DNA of 64,000 nt from Neisseriaceae bacterium JH1-16. GTDB taxonomy: Bacteria > Pseudomonadota > Gammaproteobacteria > Burkholderiales > Chromobacteriaceae. How positions within the stretch are numbered: the stretch's first letter is position 1; each line of letters starts with the position of its first letter. The notes under the pieces are model-generated. The model ran no database searches and was not told the origin of the DNA. It was given only the letters and a program-made list of their open reading frames with translations. Shown here piece by piece: positions 38,253-48,685 of this stretch. The translations under genes were made by a program, and so were the position numbers. Where the stretch lies: positions 186,001 to 250,000 of the forward strand of contig JAPDNP010000006.1 in assembly GCA_025989215.1 (NCBI GenBank). The letters are read 5' to 3'.

Positions 38253-38253
<1 letters not shown>
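37855..38253 (+). CDS. rbsD: D-ribose pyranase
   Basis: 132 residues, interconverts pyranose and furanose forms of ribose so that the kinase can use it. The family start MKKHGTLNAQLSRVLAELGHGD and the end TGEASPYANVILHSGV are clear. Overlaps rbsK (ATGA) and rbsA (one shared base, TGATG), so the three are translationally coupled. Uptake-motif core at 37897. Confidence 0.97.
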
Positions 38254-39749
<1,496 letters not shown>

Positions 39750-40691
39750 GTGCCGGTCAAACAGACCCAGAAATTAATCCAGAAGCTCGGGCCGCTGATC
39801 GGCCTGTTGATTCTGTGCGTGGCCTTGTCGCTGCTGAGCAGCGACTTTTTGACGCTGAACAACCTGCTCAACGTGATGCGTCAGGTGTCGATCAACGCGC
39901 TGATCGCGTTCGGCATGACCTTCGTGATTCTCACCGGCGGCATCGACCTGTCGGTCGGCTCGATCCTGGCGCTGTCCGGCGCGATCACCGCCGGCCTGAT
40001 GGCGGGCGGCATGGACGCCGGTTCCGCCACCGCGGTCGGCCTGGCCTCCGGCGCGGCGATGGGCATCGCCAACGGCCTGATCGTGACGCGCGGCAAGGTG
40101 GCGCCATTCATCGCCACGCTGGCGACGATGACGATCTTCCGCGGCCTGACGCTGGTGTATACCGACGGCCGGCCGATCACCGGGCTGAACAGCGACTTCT
40201 TCAACATGCTGGGCAACGGCTACATCGCCCGCCTGGTCCCGATCCCGGTGGTGCTGATGTTCGCGCTGTTCGGCGTGGCCTGGTTCGTGCTCAAGCGCAC
40301 TGCCTTCGGCCGACACACCTATGCGGTGGGCGGCAACGAGGAAGCGTCGCGCATCTCGGGCGTGCGGGTCGACCGGGTCAAGGTGGCGATCTACGGCATC
40401 TCCGGCACGCTGGCCGCACTGGCCGGCGTGATCCTGACCTCGCGCCTCAACTCGGCGCAGCCGACCGCCGGCACCAGCTACGAGCTCGACGCGATCGCCG
40501 CGGTGGTGCTGGGCGGCACCAGTCTCGCCGGTGGACGCGGCTGGATCGTCGGCACGCTGATCGGCGCCTTGCTGATCGGCGTGCTCAATAACGGCCTGAA
40601 CCTGCTCGGCGTGTCGTCGTTCTACCAGCTGGTGATCAAGGGCGCGGTGATTCTGCTCGCCGTGCTGATGGACCGCCGCCAGGCGCGCTGA
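39750..40691 (+). CDS. rbsC: Ribose ABC transporter permease
   Basis: 313 residues, about nine to ten membrane helices, with the family motifs TGGIDLSVGSILALSGAI and GGNEEASRISGV. Start is a GTG directly after the rbsA stop (TAAGTG). Forms the membrane channel with RbsA. Confidence 0.95.
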   Translation: MPVKQTQKLIQKLGPLIGLLILCVALSLLSSDFLTLNNLLNVMRQVSINALIAFGMTFVILTGGIDLSVGSILALSGAITAGLMAGGMDAGSATAVGLASGAAMGIANGLIVTRGKVAPFIATLATMTIFRGLTLVYTDGRPITGLNSDFFNMLGNGYIARLVPIPVVLMFALFGVAWFVLKRTAFGRHTYAVGGNEEASRISGVRVDRVKVAIYGISGTLAALAGVILTSRLNSAQPTAGTSYELDAIAAVVLGGTSLAGGRGWIVGTLIGALLIGVLNNGLNLLGVSSFYQLVIKGAVILLAVLMDRRQAR

Positions 40692-40701
40692 CCAAGATTT
40701 G

Positions 40702-40726
40702 CCCCGGCCCGCGATGCCGGTCGGGG
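40702..40726 (+). promoter_or_regulatory. Intercistronic hairpin between rbsC and rbsB
   Basis: CCCCGGCC and GGTCGGGG, an 8-bp stem with one G-T wobble and a nine-base loop, 42 bases before the rbsB ATG. No T-run. It may stabilise the rbsB mRNA 5' end or attenuate read-through. Confidence 0.4.
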
Positions 40727-40767
40727 TGTTGCAAGACAACCCACGCATTATTTCTCTAGGGATAACC

Positions 40768-41706
40768 ATGAATTCGCTTCTCAAGACGCTTCTGGCCGGC
40801 TCCATCGTGGCGCTGGTCGCCACCGCTTGCAGCAAGGAAGGCCCGCAGTCGGGCGGTGCCGAGGCGTCCGCCGCCGCGGCCGATAGCGGCCAGCCGACCG
40901 TTGGTCTCGCGCTGTCGACCCAGAACAATCCGTTCTTCGTTACCCTGAAGAAGGGCGCCGAAGACGAAGCGAAGGCGCAGGGCATCAAGCTGGTGACCGT
41001 CGACGCTCAGGACGACGCGGCCAAGCAGATCGCCAGCATCGAAGACCTGATCCAGAAGAAGGTGAAGGTGATCCTGGTCAACCCGACCGACTCCGACGCG
41101 GTGGTGTCGGCGGTGAAGGCGGCCAATGCGGCCGGTATCCCGGTGGTGTCGCTGGACCGTTCGGTGAACGGCGGTGAAGTCGCTGCGCACATCGCCTCGG
41201 ACAACGTCGCCGGCGGCAAGATGGCTGGTGAGTTCATCAAGGAAAAAATTGCCGGCAAGGGCAATGTGGTCGAGCTCGAAGGCATCGCCGGCGCCTCGGC
41301 GGCGCGCGAGCGCGGCAAGGGCTTCCACGACGTGGTCGACGGCGACGCCGCGATCAAGGTGGTGGCCAAGCAGCCGGCCGATTTCGACCGCGCCAAGGGC
41401 ATGAGCGTGATGGAAAACATCCTGCAGGGCCAGAAGGACGTGGCCGCGGTGTTCGCCCACAACGACGAGATGGCGCTGGGCGCGCTGCAGGCGCTGGAAT
41501 CGGCCGGCCGCAAGAACGTGGTGGTAGTCGGCTTTGACGCGACCGCCGATGCGGTGGCTGCGGTGAAGGCCGGCAAGCTGTCCGCGACCGTGGCGCAGAA
41601 GCCGGAGCTGATCGGCAAGATGGGCGTCGACACCGCCAAGAAGCTGATCGACGGCCAGAAGGTCGAGAAGTCGATCCCAGTGCCGCTGGAGCTGGTAAAG
41701 CAGTAA
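40768..41706 (+). CDS. rbsB: Ribose ABC transporter substrate-binding protein
   Basis: 312 residues. The N-terminus (MNSLLKTLLAGSIVALVATACSKEG) is a signal peptide that ends with a cysteine in a lipobox-like context, so the protein may be lipid-anchored, unlike the soluble RbsB of E. coli. The mature domain has LALSTQNNPFFVTLKKGAEDE and the ribose-binding pattern VVSLDRSVNGG. RBS AGGGATA. Last gene of the operon; the stop is followed at once by repeat copy B. Confidence 0.95.
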   Translation: MNSLLKTLLAGSIVALVATACSKEGPQSGGAEASAAAADSGQPTVGLALSTQNNPFFVTLKKGAEDEAKAQGIKLVTVDAQDDAAKQIASIEDLIQKKVKVILVNPTDSDAVVSAVKAANAAGIPVVSLDRSVNGGEVAAHIASDNVAGGKMAGEFIKEKIAGKGNVVELEGIAGASAARERGKGFHDVVDGDAAIKVVAKQPADFDRAKGMSVMENILQGQKDVAAVFAHNDEMALGALQALESAGRKNVVVVGFDATADAVAAVKAGKLSATVAQKPELIGKMGVDTAKKLIDGQKVEKSIPVPLELVKQ

Positions 41707-41848
41707 GAACCTACTCACGATCTGCTGCACTCGGGTGATCCTGCGTTGAAATGCCGTTCAAAATGCTCATGGACCACATGTCCATTCCGCTTTTTCACGT
41801 CATTTCGCCTTGGCTGACCCTTCGTTCGCGAGATCGTGAGCTGATTCT
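41705..41848 (-). repeat. Palindromic interspersed element, copy B (inverted)
   Basis: Starts on the rbsB stop codon; on the minus strand it aligns with copy A at 36065. Its ends are inverted repeats of about 17 bases with 14 identities (AGAATC...CTCACGATC and AGAACC...CTCACGATC). The inner stem is TGGAC/GTCCA where copy A has TGTAC/GTACA, so paired bases have changed together. Confidence 0.85.
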
Positions 41849-41875
41849 AAGCGCCGTTCGGCCAACGTTAGGAGT

Positions 41876-41905
41876 AAAGCGCGCCCCGTGGGGCGCGCTT
41901 TTTTT
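41876..41905. terminator. Terminator between rbsB and the LysR gene
   Basis: Perfect stem AAAGCGCGCCCC / GGGGCGCGCTTT with GT at the centre and a run of seven Ts. Uptake-motif cores flank it, on the minus strand at 41857 and on the plus strand at 41915. Confidence 0.9.
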
Positions 41906-41951
41906 GTGCCCAGGTTGGCCGAACCACCATGCTACCGGGGCGCGTCGCCGT

Positions 41952-42854
41952 TCAGGACAGCCACTCGCGGTGCAGTCTGTCGCTGTCGCCCAGATAGTCG
42001 ATCACCCAGGCGAGGGCCGGGGAGGTTCGGTCGCCATGCCAGGCGACGCAGCAGGGGCTGGCGGCCTTGGGCTCGGCGATGCGCTTCTCGACCAGCGCGC
42101 CGGCCTCGATCAGCGGCCGGGCCAGGTGGGTCGGCAGGTAGCCGATGCCCAGCCCCTCGGTGAAGCAGTGGATCGCACGCGTCCAGTCCGGCACCACCAG
42201 CCGCCGCTGCCTGGGCAACAGCCAGGTGGTGCGGCGCGGGATCGTGACGGCGGTGTCCTCCAGGCAGATGGAGGGGAAGGGCTGCAGCTCCTCGGGCTGC
42301 AATGCCGTCTCGATGCCGGCCAGCGGATGGTCGGGGCTGACCAGAAAGGCCCATTCGATGGTGTCCATGTCCCTAAAGCGAAACTCACCGCCGACCGGCA
42401 CTGCCGTGGTCGCGCCGATGGCGATGTCGCTGCGCCCGGCGGCCAGTACTTCCCACACGCCGTTGAACACCTCGATCCGCACGATCAGCTCGACATCGTC
42501 GAACTGCCGGTAGAAGTCCGACATCAGCTGGCTGATGCGGTCCGCGCAGACGATGTTGTCGACCACGATCGACAGCGCCGGTTGCCAGCCGTTGGCGATC
42601 CGCTGACTCTCGCGCTTGAGTTCCTGCATGTCGCTGAGCAGTTCGCGCGCCTTGGCGACGAAGTGCCGGCCGGCGGGCGTCAGGGCCACGCTGCGATGCT
42701 GGCGCACGAACAGCACCACCCCCAGCTCTTCCTCCAATTGCTTGATCGCATAGCTGACCGCCGACGGCACCCGATGCAAGGCCTTGGCCGCCGCGGTGAA
42801 ACTGCCGGTGCGGGCAATGGTGTCGATCAGAAGCAGGGATTCTCTCGACAGCAT
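41952..42854 (-). CDS. LysR-family transcriptional regulator (YdhB/PunR-like group)
   Basis: 300 residues. The N-terminal helix-turn-helix reads FTAAAKALHRVPSAVSYAIKQLEEELG, which is typical of the group including E. coli PunR and DhcR. A ligand-binding domain follows. It is divergent from the YdcZ-like gene at 43065, its most likely target. The 210-base gap is AT-rich and contains CACGA/TCGTG arms five bases apart around 42947-42961. Confidence 0.9.
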   Translation of the reverse strand: MLSRESLLLIDTIARTGSFTAAAKALHRVPSAVSYAIKQLEEELGVVLFVRQHRSVALTPAGRHFVAKARELLSDMQELKRESQRIANGWQPALSIVVDNIVCADRISQLMSDFYRQFDDVELIVRIEVFNGVWEVLAAGRSDIAIGATTAVPVGGEFRFRDMDTIEWAFLVSPDHPLAGIETALQPEELQPFPSICLEDTAVTIPRRTTWLLPRQRRLVVPDWTRAIHCFTEGLGIGYLPTHLARPLIEAGALVEKRIAEPKAASPCCVAWHGDRTSPALAWVIDYLGDSDRLHREWLS

Positions 42855-43064
42855 CGGGTGCGTTCTTTCCGTGAATTATTTTGATGGCATTCGTCAAAAT
42901 ATACCGTTTCACGCGCCATGACTATCTAATTAAGCTGTTATCCGACACGAGTAAATCGTGATTTCGCCAAGATCGATTTATCTGAATTGCGCCGGAGTTA
43001 TTCGATTAATTGGTCTGGAGGCGATTAATAGGACGAATGGCGTGCTGATTAATGGGAGCGGGAA

Positions 43065-43514
43065 ATGAATGGTTCTATCAGCTTGATGATCATTGCCGTC
43101 ATTGCCGTCATTGGCGGCTGTGCGGTGGCATTGCAGGGCCAATTTATGGGGGTATTGGATAAGGGGGTTGGAACGAGCGCAGGCTTGTTCATCAATTACG
43201 GCAGCGGAGCGCTTATTGCCGGCATCGTGCTATTAATGCTGCAAGGAGGAAATCTGAAGGCGTGGAGTGTCATGCCATGGTATACGCTGACGGCCGGGAT
43301 ATTGGGCGTCCTTATCGTGGCGGCAATCGGCTATAGCGTTCCCCGATTGGGCTTGTCGGTGACTTTCACCATTGTGGTGGCCGCGCAATTCATCATGGCG
43401 CTGCTGCTCGATCATTTCGGCTGGCTGGGGGCTTCCATGCGCCCCTTGGTGCCGCTGAGGCTGGTTGGAGCGGGCGCCCTGATTCTCGGCGTGTGGTTGA
43501 CGGCAAGAGCGTGA
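43065..43514 (+). CDS. YdcZ/DUF606-family small membrane transporter
   Basis: 149 residues with about five hydrophobic helices; family features are NYGSGALIAGI and the second-half GYSVPRLGLSVTFTIVVAAQF. Members are short DMT-superfamily proteins with unproven export roles. The 5' third has clearly less G+C than the surrounding genes, which suggests recent arrival. Ribosome site GGGAGCGGGAA is close to the ATG. Confidence 0.85.
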   Translation: MNGSISLMIIAVIAVIGGCAVALQGQFMGVLDKGVGTSAGLFINYGSGALIAGIVLLMLQGGNLKAWSVMPWYTLTAGILGVLIVAAIGYSVPRLGLSVTFTIVVAAQFIMALLLDHFGWLGASMRPLVPLRLVGAGALILGVWLTARA

Positions 43515-43542
43515 GCGGTGAGCGCCAGACGGGGCGCAATGA

Positions 43543-43566
43543 AAAAGCGCCCCATGGGGCGCTTTT
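43543..43566. terminator. Terminator between YdcZ-like and exonuclease genes
   Basis: Perfect palindrome AAAAGCGCCCC-AT-GGGGCGCTTTT between convergent genes. An uptake-motif core (43581-43589) follows. Confidence 0.9.
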
Positions 43567-43635
43567 CTATGGCGATAAGCTTGGCCGAACCGGTGGTCCC
43601 GCTGGGCGTCGTCGTGCCGGTTGGCTCGATACCGC

Positions 43636-44241
43636 TCAGCCGAAGCCGCGTTCCTTCAGCGCCAGGTAGATCATCCCGGCGGTCACCGCGTCATTCAGTG
43701 CATCGTGCTTGGGCCGCGTCGCGGGAATCTGTAGGTCGGACAGCAGCGTCTTCAGCCGTAGGTCGACCGTGCTGCCGGGGCTCTGGTTCAGCTTGTAATC
43801 GTAGTAGCGGCCGGACACTTCGATTTGGCGGTTGGGCAGCGCCACGCCGATCAGCGGTTTGACGATGCGATTGAGCACGGCAACGTCGAACTCCAGGTAA
43901 TAGCCGACCAGTGCGCGGCCGCCGATGAAGTCGAGCAGCTGCTTTACCGCCTCGACCGGCTCCAGCTGGGCCGGGGCATCGGGGGCCACCTCGGGCGACT
44001 CGCCCTCGTCGGCGGGCTGGCGGGTGGGTTTGACCCTCACGTAGAAGGACTCGCTGGCAAGCACTTCGTTGCCGCGGATGCGTACCGCGGCGATCGAGAG
44101 CAGTTCGGCGTCGCGTACCTTCAAGCTGCTGGTCTCGCAGTCGAGGCTGACCAGTTCGTCCGGCTGTTCGTCAAACAGGAAGTGGTAATGTGGGTCGGTC
44201 AGCCGCCGTTCGGCCAACCTTTTTTGTAGTGTGTGCCACAT
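43636..44241 (-). CDS. 3'-5' exonuclease, DEDDh (DnaQ-like) family
   Basis: 201 residues. Exo I is SLDCETSSL (Asp34, Glu36), Exo II is VGYYLEFDVAVLN and Exo III is RPKHDALNDAV with the catalytic His and Asp. An acidic insertion (ADEGESPEVAPDAPAQ) precedes Exo II. ATG 44241 is preceded by GAGGAG. A standalone nuclease for DNA or RNA ends; the longer frame upstream is not protein-like. Uptake-motif core at 44209. Confidence 0.88.
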   Translation of the reverse strand: MWHTLQKRLAERRLTDPHYHFLFDEQPDELVSLDCETSSLKVRDAELLSIAAVRIRGNEVLASESFYVRVKPTRQPADEGESPEVAPDAPAQLEPVEAVKQLLDFIGGRALVGYYLEFDVAVLNRIVKPLIGVALPNRQIEVSGRYYDYKLNQSPGSTVDLRLKTLLSDLQIPATRPKHDALNDAVTAGMIYLALKERGFG

Positions 44242-44633
44242 CAGAAGGCTCCTCGATATAAAGGGATGGTGCACCTGGCTTTTAAATATGTTTACCACAA
44301 TTAGTGGTAAAAATTAATAGAAAAGCTAACAGACATCTCATTGCCATCCACGAGGGCATCCGGCGCCCGGCCTATTTGCCACACTTTGCACCGAAGCTGG
44401 CCGCCGTTTGGCTCTAGGCTTGCCGCGTCGTGGTGAGGGGCGTTACTGCGACAGGGCGGCACGTCGTCCTTGGTTTCAGCTTACGCCGTCAGGGATGACA
44501 AGGTAAGGCGTATAGGCGATCAGGGTGACGGGGCGGCGCGGGACACCGCCTGTGGCGGCTTGGTGTCGCCGCCACAGGCCGGCGCAGCGGCCCGGCCGGC
44601 TAGCCGCACGGCAAGGCCGGCAGGCCTGTGCGC
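44242..44633. other. Intergenic region upstream of exonuclease gene
   Basis: 392 bases. 44262-44335 is AT-rich and probably holds the exonuclease promoter. 44548-44579 is a 12-bp perfect stem GCCTGTGGCGGC / GCCGCCACAGGC with an eight-base loop, which may end the class III aminotransferase transcript on the minus strand although no T-run is seen. No coding sequence recognised. Confidence 0.55.
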
Positions 44634-45989
44634 TTAGCCGAGCAGTTCGGCGAGGGCGGTACCCAGCGTGTCGACCAGCCGGTCGATGTCGCCGCGGTGG
44701 GTGTCCGGGCAGCACAGGGTCATGTTGTGGAACGGGGTGATCAGCACGCCGCGGTTGAGCAGGTAGAGGTGCAGCGCGGCTTCCAGCTCGTGGTCCATCG
44801 CCGCCTCGGCCTCGACGCCGCTGCGCGGGTGCTCGGCGCAAAACTGGAACTCGCAGCGTGCGCCGATCTGGGTCACGCACCAGGGCAGCCGATGTTGGCC
44901 GAACAGCGCCTTGAGCCGTTCGGCCAGATAGCGGGCGGTCTCGGTCATCGACGCATAGGCGTTCGGCGTCATCACCGATTCCAGGTTGGCGCGCATCGCC
45001 GCCAGCGTGAACAGATTGGCCGACAGCGTGGTGCCCATGCCGGAGTGGCCGGACTCTTTCTGGGCCAGAAACGCTTCGGCGCGCTCGGCCAGCGCGCGGC
45101 TCATGCCGAACACCGCCGCCGGCAGCCCGCCGGCCACCGGTTTGCCCAGCGTCAACAGGTCAGGCACCACGCCCAGTTCGCCGCTCCAGCCGCCCCAGCC
45201 GGCGCTGATGGTGTGGGTCTCGTCGAGGATCAACAGGCTGCCGTAGCGCGTGGTCAGCTCGCGCAGGCCCTGGATGAAGCCCGGCTCGGGCAGCACCATG
45301 CCGATATTGGTCAGCGCCGGCTCGGTCAACACCGCCGCCACGTCGCCTTGGGCCAGCAGCGCCTCGACACCGGCCAGGTCGTTGAACTCGGCCACCACGG
45401 TGTGCGCGGCCAGGTCGTACACCTGGCCGACCAGGCCGGGACGGGCCACGGTACGGTCGTGTTGCAGCCGTACCAGCGTGTCGTCGGCGGTGCCGTGGTA
45501 GCAGCCGTCGAACACCAAGATCTTGTCGCGGCCGGTCAGCGCACGCGCCCAGCGGATGACGAAGCGGTTGGCGTCGGTGGCGCTGGTACACACCTGCCAC
45601 ACCGGCAGGCCGAAACGTTCGGCCAACAGCGTGCCGACCCGCACCGCATCGGGCGAGGGCAGCATGGTGGTGTAGCCGTGTGCGGCATGCTGGGTGATGG
45701 CAGCAGCCACCGGCGCAGGGCTGTGGCCGAACATCGCGCCGGTGTCGCCCAGGCAGAAGTCGAGATAGTCGTGGCCGTCCACGTCGGTGAGGCGGTTGCC
45801 GCTGGCGCCGTTGACGAACAGCGGGAACGGCGTGCCCCAGTCGCTCATCCAGTGCATCGGCACGCCGGACAGCAGGTGGGGGCGGGCCTGGCGGGCCAGT
45901 TCGGCCGACTTGGGGTGGGCGGTGGTGAAGCGGTCGGCTTCGCGGCGGGCGAGCGCGGCAAGGCGTGCGCAGTCGAGATGGGCAGTCAT
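44634..45989 (-). CDS. Class III aminotransferase (glutamate-1-semialdehyde aminomutase-like)
   Basis: 451 residues, PLP-dependent. Visible features are VCTSATDANRFVIRWAR, the aromatic VFDGCYHG, the cofactor aspartate in LLILDETHT and the Schiff-base lysine in TLGKPVAGGLPAAVFG. The order and spacing resemble GSA aminomutase-type transaminases, but essential haem-pathway HemL is usually shorter and more conserved, so this is probably an amino-acid or amine transaminase. RBS GGAGAT. Uptake-motif cores at 44895 and 45618. Confidence 0.88.
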   Translation of the reverse strand: MTAHLDCARLAALARREADRFTTAHPKSAELARQARPHLLSGVPMHWMSDWGTPFPLFVNGASGNRLTDVDGHDYLDFCLGDTGAMFGHSPAPVAAAITQHAAHGYTTMLPSPDAVRVGTLLAERFGLPVWQVCTSATDANRFVIRWARALTGRDKILVFDGCYHGTADDTLVRLQHDRTVARPGLVGQVYDLAAHTVVAEFNDLAGVEALLAQGDVAAVLTEPALTNIGMVLPEPGFIQGLRELTTRYGSLLILDETHTISAGWGGWSGELGVVPDLLTLGKPVAGGLPAAVFGMSRALAERAEAFLAQKESGHSGMGTTLSANLFTLAAMRANLESVMTPNAYASMTETARYLAERLKALFGQHRLPWCVTQIGARCEFQFCAEHPRSGVEAEAAMDHELEAALHLYLLNRGVLITPFHNMTLCCPDTHRGDIDRLVDTLGTALAELLG

Positions 45990-46216
45990 GGGCGATCTCC
46001 GTGATCAGAAAAACGAACGGTGGGACGTCGTCGGAACGGGACGGAGATCAGCGTGGCCGCTCGGGGGGCGGGGCGGCGCAGTAGGCAGGCGGTGCAGGCC
46101 GGTGAGAGCTACCGGCAAGTTGGGATGGTTGAACGATCGAACAGCGCGGGAACATCGGCGACTCCGTCTAGCGAGTCGGCCCGCCGTGGGGCGGGCCGTT
46201 GGCCGGGCTTGGCTGT

Positions 46217-47014
46217 TTAATATGTTAACCGGAAATCCGGGTTGTTGGACATCCGTTGCGGCGCGCCGTCGCGGAACAGCACCAGCTGGTCGGCCGCCAG
46301 CGGCGTCCAGTGCTCGTTGTCGGTCAAGGGTTGGGTGGCGATCACCGCGACCCGGTCCTTCGGCGTGGTGACGGTGGAGAAGTCTACGCTGACGTCGTCG
46401 TCGACCAGATGCGCCTCGGCGAACGGCGCCTGGCGCACGATGTAGTGCAGCAGCGTCGAGCAGTGCACGTAGAGTGCCTCGCCGTTGCTTAACATGAAGT
46501 TGAACACGCCGAAACGGCGGATCTCGCCGGTGATCGCATTGAGGCGTTCGAACAGGGTGTCCTCGTCCGGCTCTTCATCGAACTCCTGGCGCAGCGCCTC
46601 TAGCAGCTGGCAGAACGCCGCTTCGGAGTCGGTATCGCCGACCGGGCGGTAGTACTGGCCCTTGGCCGGTGCGTAGTCGACCAGATTGCCGTTGTGGGCG
46701 AACACCCAGTAGCGCCCCCACATCTCGCGGATGAACGGGTGGGCGTTGGCCAGATTCACCGTGCCTTGCGTCGCCTTGCGGATGTGGGCGATCACGTTTT
46801 CCGACTTGATCGGGTAGCGACGCACCAGTTCGGCCACCGGCGAATCGACCGAGGGACGGTCGTCGTTGAACATGCGCACGCCGTGGCCCTCGAAGAAGGC
46901 GATGCCCCAGCCGTCGGCATGGTGGTCGGTCAGACCCCCGCGGCGGTGGAAGCCCTCGAACGAGAACATGATGTCGGTTGGGGTATTGCAGTTCATGCCC
47001 AAAAGCTGGCACAT
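46217..47014 (-). CDS. Class II glutamine amidotransferase (YafJ-like)
   Basis: 265 residues with the nucleophile Cys2 at the N-terminus (MCQLLGMNCN), HADGWGIAFF, and AHIRKATQGTVNLANAHPF plus FAHNGNL that hold glutamine. It is a standalone Ntn hydrolase; the acceptor for the released ammonia is unknown. Divergent from the BPH-like peptidase gene with a 74-base gap. Confidence 0.93.
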   Translation of the reverse strand: MCQLLGMNCNTPTDIMFSFEGFHRRGGLTDHHADGWGIAFFEGHGVRMFNDDRPSVDSPVAELVRRYPIKSENVIAHIRKATQGTVNLANAHPFIREMWGRYWVFAHNGNLVDYAPAKGQYYRPVGDTDSEAAFCQLLEALRQEFDEEPDEDTLFERLNAITGEIRRFGVFNFMLSNGEALYVHCSTLLHYIVRQAPFAEAHLVDDDVSVDFSTVTTPKDRVAVIATQPLTDNEHWTPLAADQLVLFRDGAPQRMSNNPDFRLTY

Positions 47015-47088
47015 CGGAGCGGCTCCAAAACTTGTAATTCGACGGCTAAGCCCTATCTTAACGTCTTTGTCTCAATCGGGTGATACGC

Positions 47089-47676
47089 ATGACGACCATT
47101 GTGGTGGTTCGCAAGGGCAAAGAGGTGGCGATTGCTGCCGACAGCCAGACCACGTTCGGCGACGATCACAAGCTGTTGGCCGCATACGACCGCTTCCACA
47201 ACAAGATCTTCCAGGTCGGCGCGAGCCACCTGGCGATCTCGGGCTCGGCCGCCCACGACCTGGTGCTGCAGACCGCGCTGAAGGGCCTGAAGAAGAGCGA
47301 GTTCTCGACCCGTCAGGGCATCTTCGACACCTTCCGCAAGCTGCATCCCAAGCTGAAGGATGCCTACTACCTGCGTCCCGAGGAAGAAGAGGACGACCCC
47401 TACGAGTCTAGTCAGATGATGGTGGTCATGGCCAACCCCCACGGTATTTTCGGCGTCTACCCGATGCGCGAGGTGTACGAGTTTTCCCGGTTCTGGGCAA
47501 TCGGCTCCGGCCGCAAGTTCGCAATGGGCGCGCTGTTCTCCGCCTACGACAGCGACTTGTCGGCGCTGGAGCTTGCCGAGCTGGGGGTGAAGGCCGGCTG
47601 CGAGTTCGACGTCAGTTCCAGCCTGCCGATGACGTCCTACACCCTAACGCTTAGTGAGGAATCCAATCATGACTGA
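47089..47676 (+). CDS. Proteasome-family peptidase, BPH-like (betaproteobacterial proteasome homologue)
   Basis: 195 residues. Removal of Met1 exposes Thr2 (MTTIVVVRKG), the expected N-terminal nucleophile. ADSQTTFG places an aspartate at mature position 17, as in proteasome and HslV subunits, and Lys39 is a candidate for the general-base lysine. Sequence and length match BPH, a ring-forming self-assembling peptidase, better than HslV: there is no hslU and the motif is ADSQTTFG rather than GDGQVT. ATG 47089 is used so that the threonine is second. Overlaps hslO by 8 bases. Confidence 0.85.
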   Translation: MTTIVVVRKGKEVAIAADSQTTFGDDHKLLAAYDRFHNKIFQVGASHLAISGSAAHDLVLQTALKGLKKSEFSTRQGIFDTFRKLHPKLKDAYYLRPEEEEDDPYESSQMMVVMANPHGIFGVYPMREVYEFSRFWAIGSGRKFAMGALFSAYDSDLSALELAELGVKAGCEFDVSSSLPMTSYTLTLSEESNHD

Positions 47677-48556
47677 CACGATCCAACATCCCGATACCCT
47701 GCAACGCTTCCTGTTCGACGGCACGCCGGTGCGCGGCGCGGTGGTACGCCTCGACGCGGCCTGGCAGGAAGTATTGAGCCGCCGCGACTACCCGGCGCCG
47801 ATCCGCAGTGCGCTGGGCGAACTGCTGGCCGCCGGCCAGCTGCTCGCCGCCAACCTGAAGTTCGACGGCACGCTGGTGCTGCAACTGCAGGGCAAGGGCG
47901 CGCTGAAGGTGCTGGTGGTCGAATGCAACGCCGACCGCACCGTACGCGCCACCGCCAAGTGGGAGGGCGAGGTGGCCGACGTGGGCCTGCGCGACTTGGT
48001 CGGCGAGGGCGGCATGTTCGTCATCACGCTCGATCCGAAGAACGGCAGCGAGCCGTGGCAGGGCATCGTCGCGCTGGAAGGCGGCAGCATCGCCGAGATG
48101 CTGTCGCACTACATGCAGCGTTCCGAGCAACTCGACACCTGGATGACGCTGGCTGCCGACGACAAGACCGCCGCGGGCCTGCTGTTGCAGCGGCTGCCGG
48201 ACGGCCACGGCGATGCCGACGGCTGGCCGCGCGTGCGGATGCTGGCCGAAACCCTCCAGCGCGAGGAGCTGCTCGGCCTCGACGCCGACGTGCTGCTCAA
48301 CCGCCTCTACCACGAGGAACAGGTGCGGGTGTTCGACGCCGAGCCGGTGAGCTTCCTGTGCAACTGCTCGCGCGATCGGGTCGGCGAGATGCTGAAGATG
48401 CTTGGCGGTGAAGAAGTCGCTGAGATCGTGCAGGAGCAGGGCAGCGTCGAGATCGGCTGCGACTTCTGCAACCAGCAGTACGTGTTCGACGAGGACGACA
48501 TCAGCGAGCTGTTCGACTATGACGTGACCGAGGCGGAGCGCCAGGCGCGCCACTGA
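47669..48556 (+). CDS. hslO: Hsp33 redox-regulated chaperone
   Basis: 295 residues. The C-terminal redox switch has all four zinc cysteines: C231-x-C233 and C264-x-x-C267. Oxidation releases zinc and turns on holdase activity. The ATG at 47669 follows GAGGA and lies inside the end of the peptidase gene, so the two proteins are translationally coupled. Together they suggest a response to oxidised or unfolded proteins. Confidence 0.96.
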   Translation: MTDTIQHPDTLQRFLFDGTPVRGAVVRLDAAWQEVLSRRDYPAPIRSALGELLAAGQLLAANLKFDGTLVLQLQGKGALKVLVVECNADRTVRATAKWEGEVADVGLRDLVGEGGMFVITLDPKNGSEPWQGIVALEGGSIAEMLSHYMQRSEQLDTWMTLAADDKTAAGLLLQRLPDGHGDADGWPRVRMLAETLQREELLGLDADVLLNRLYHEEQVRVFDAEPVSFLCNCSRDRVGEMLKMLGGEEVAEIVQEQGSVEIGCDFCNQQYVFDEDDISELFDYDVTEAERQARH

Positions 48557-48592
48557 GTCGCTCCGCAGCTTGGCGTAAGGCCCGGCCCAATG

Positions 48593-48625
48593 AAAACCGC
48601 CGCAGTGTTCTGCGGCGGTTTTTTT
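48593..48625 (+). terminator. Terminator of the BPH-like/hslO operon
   Basis: Thirteen-base-pair perfect stem AAAACCGCCGCAG / CTGCGGCGGTTTT, loop TGTT, and seven further Ts in all. Confidence 0.93.
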
Positions 48626-48685
48626 GTGTCCTGCTCAGGGGGGGGCCTGGTCCGAAGACGAAGTCCGCATAGCGGGCAGCGGCCG

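Noticed and set aside
44634..45989. Call of the class III aminotransferase as HemL
   Set aside because: It is longer and less conserved than HemL and carries CTSATDAN rather than the typical NSGTEA segment, so only a family-level name is given.
47089..47676. Annotation of the proteasome-like gene as hslV
   Set aside because: There is no hslU beside it, the GDGQVT-type motif is ADSQTTFG, and the length fits BPH better.
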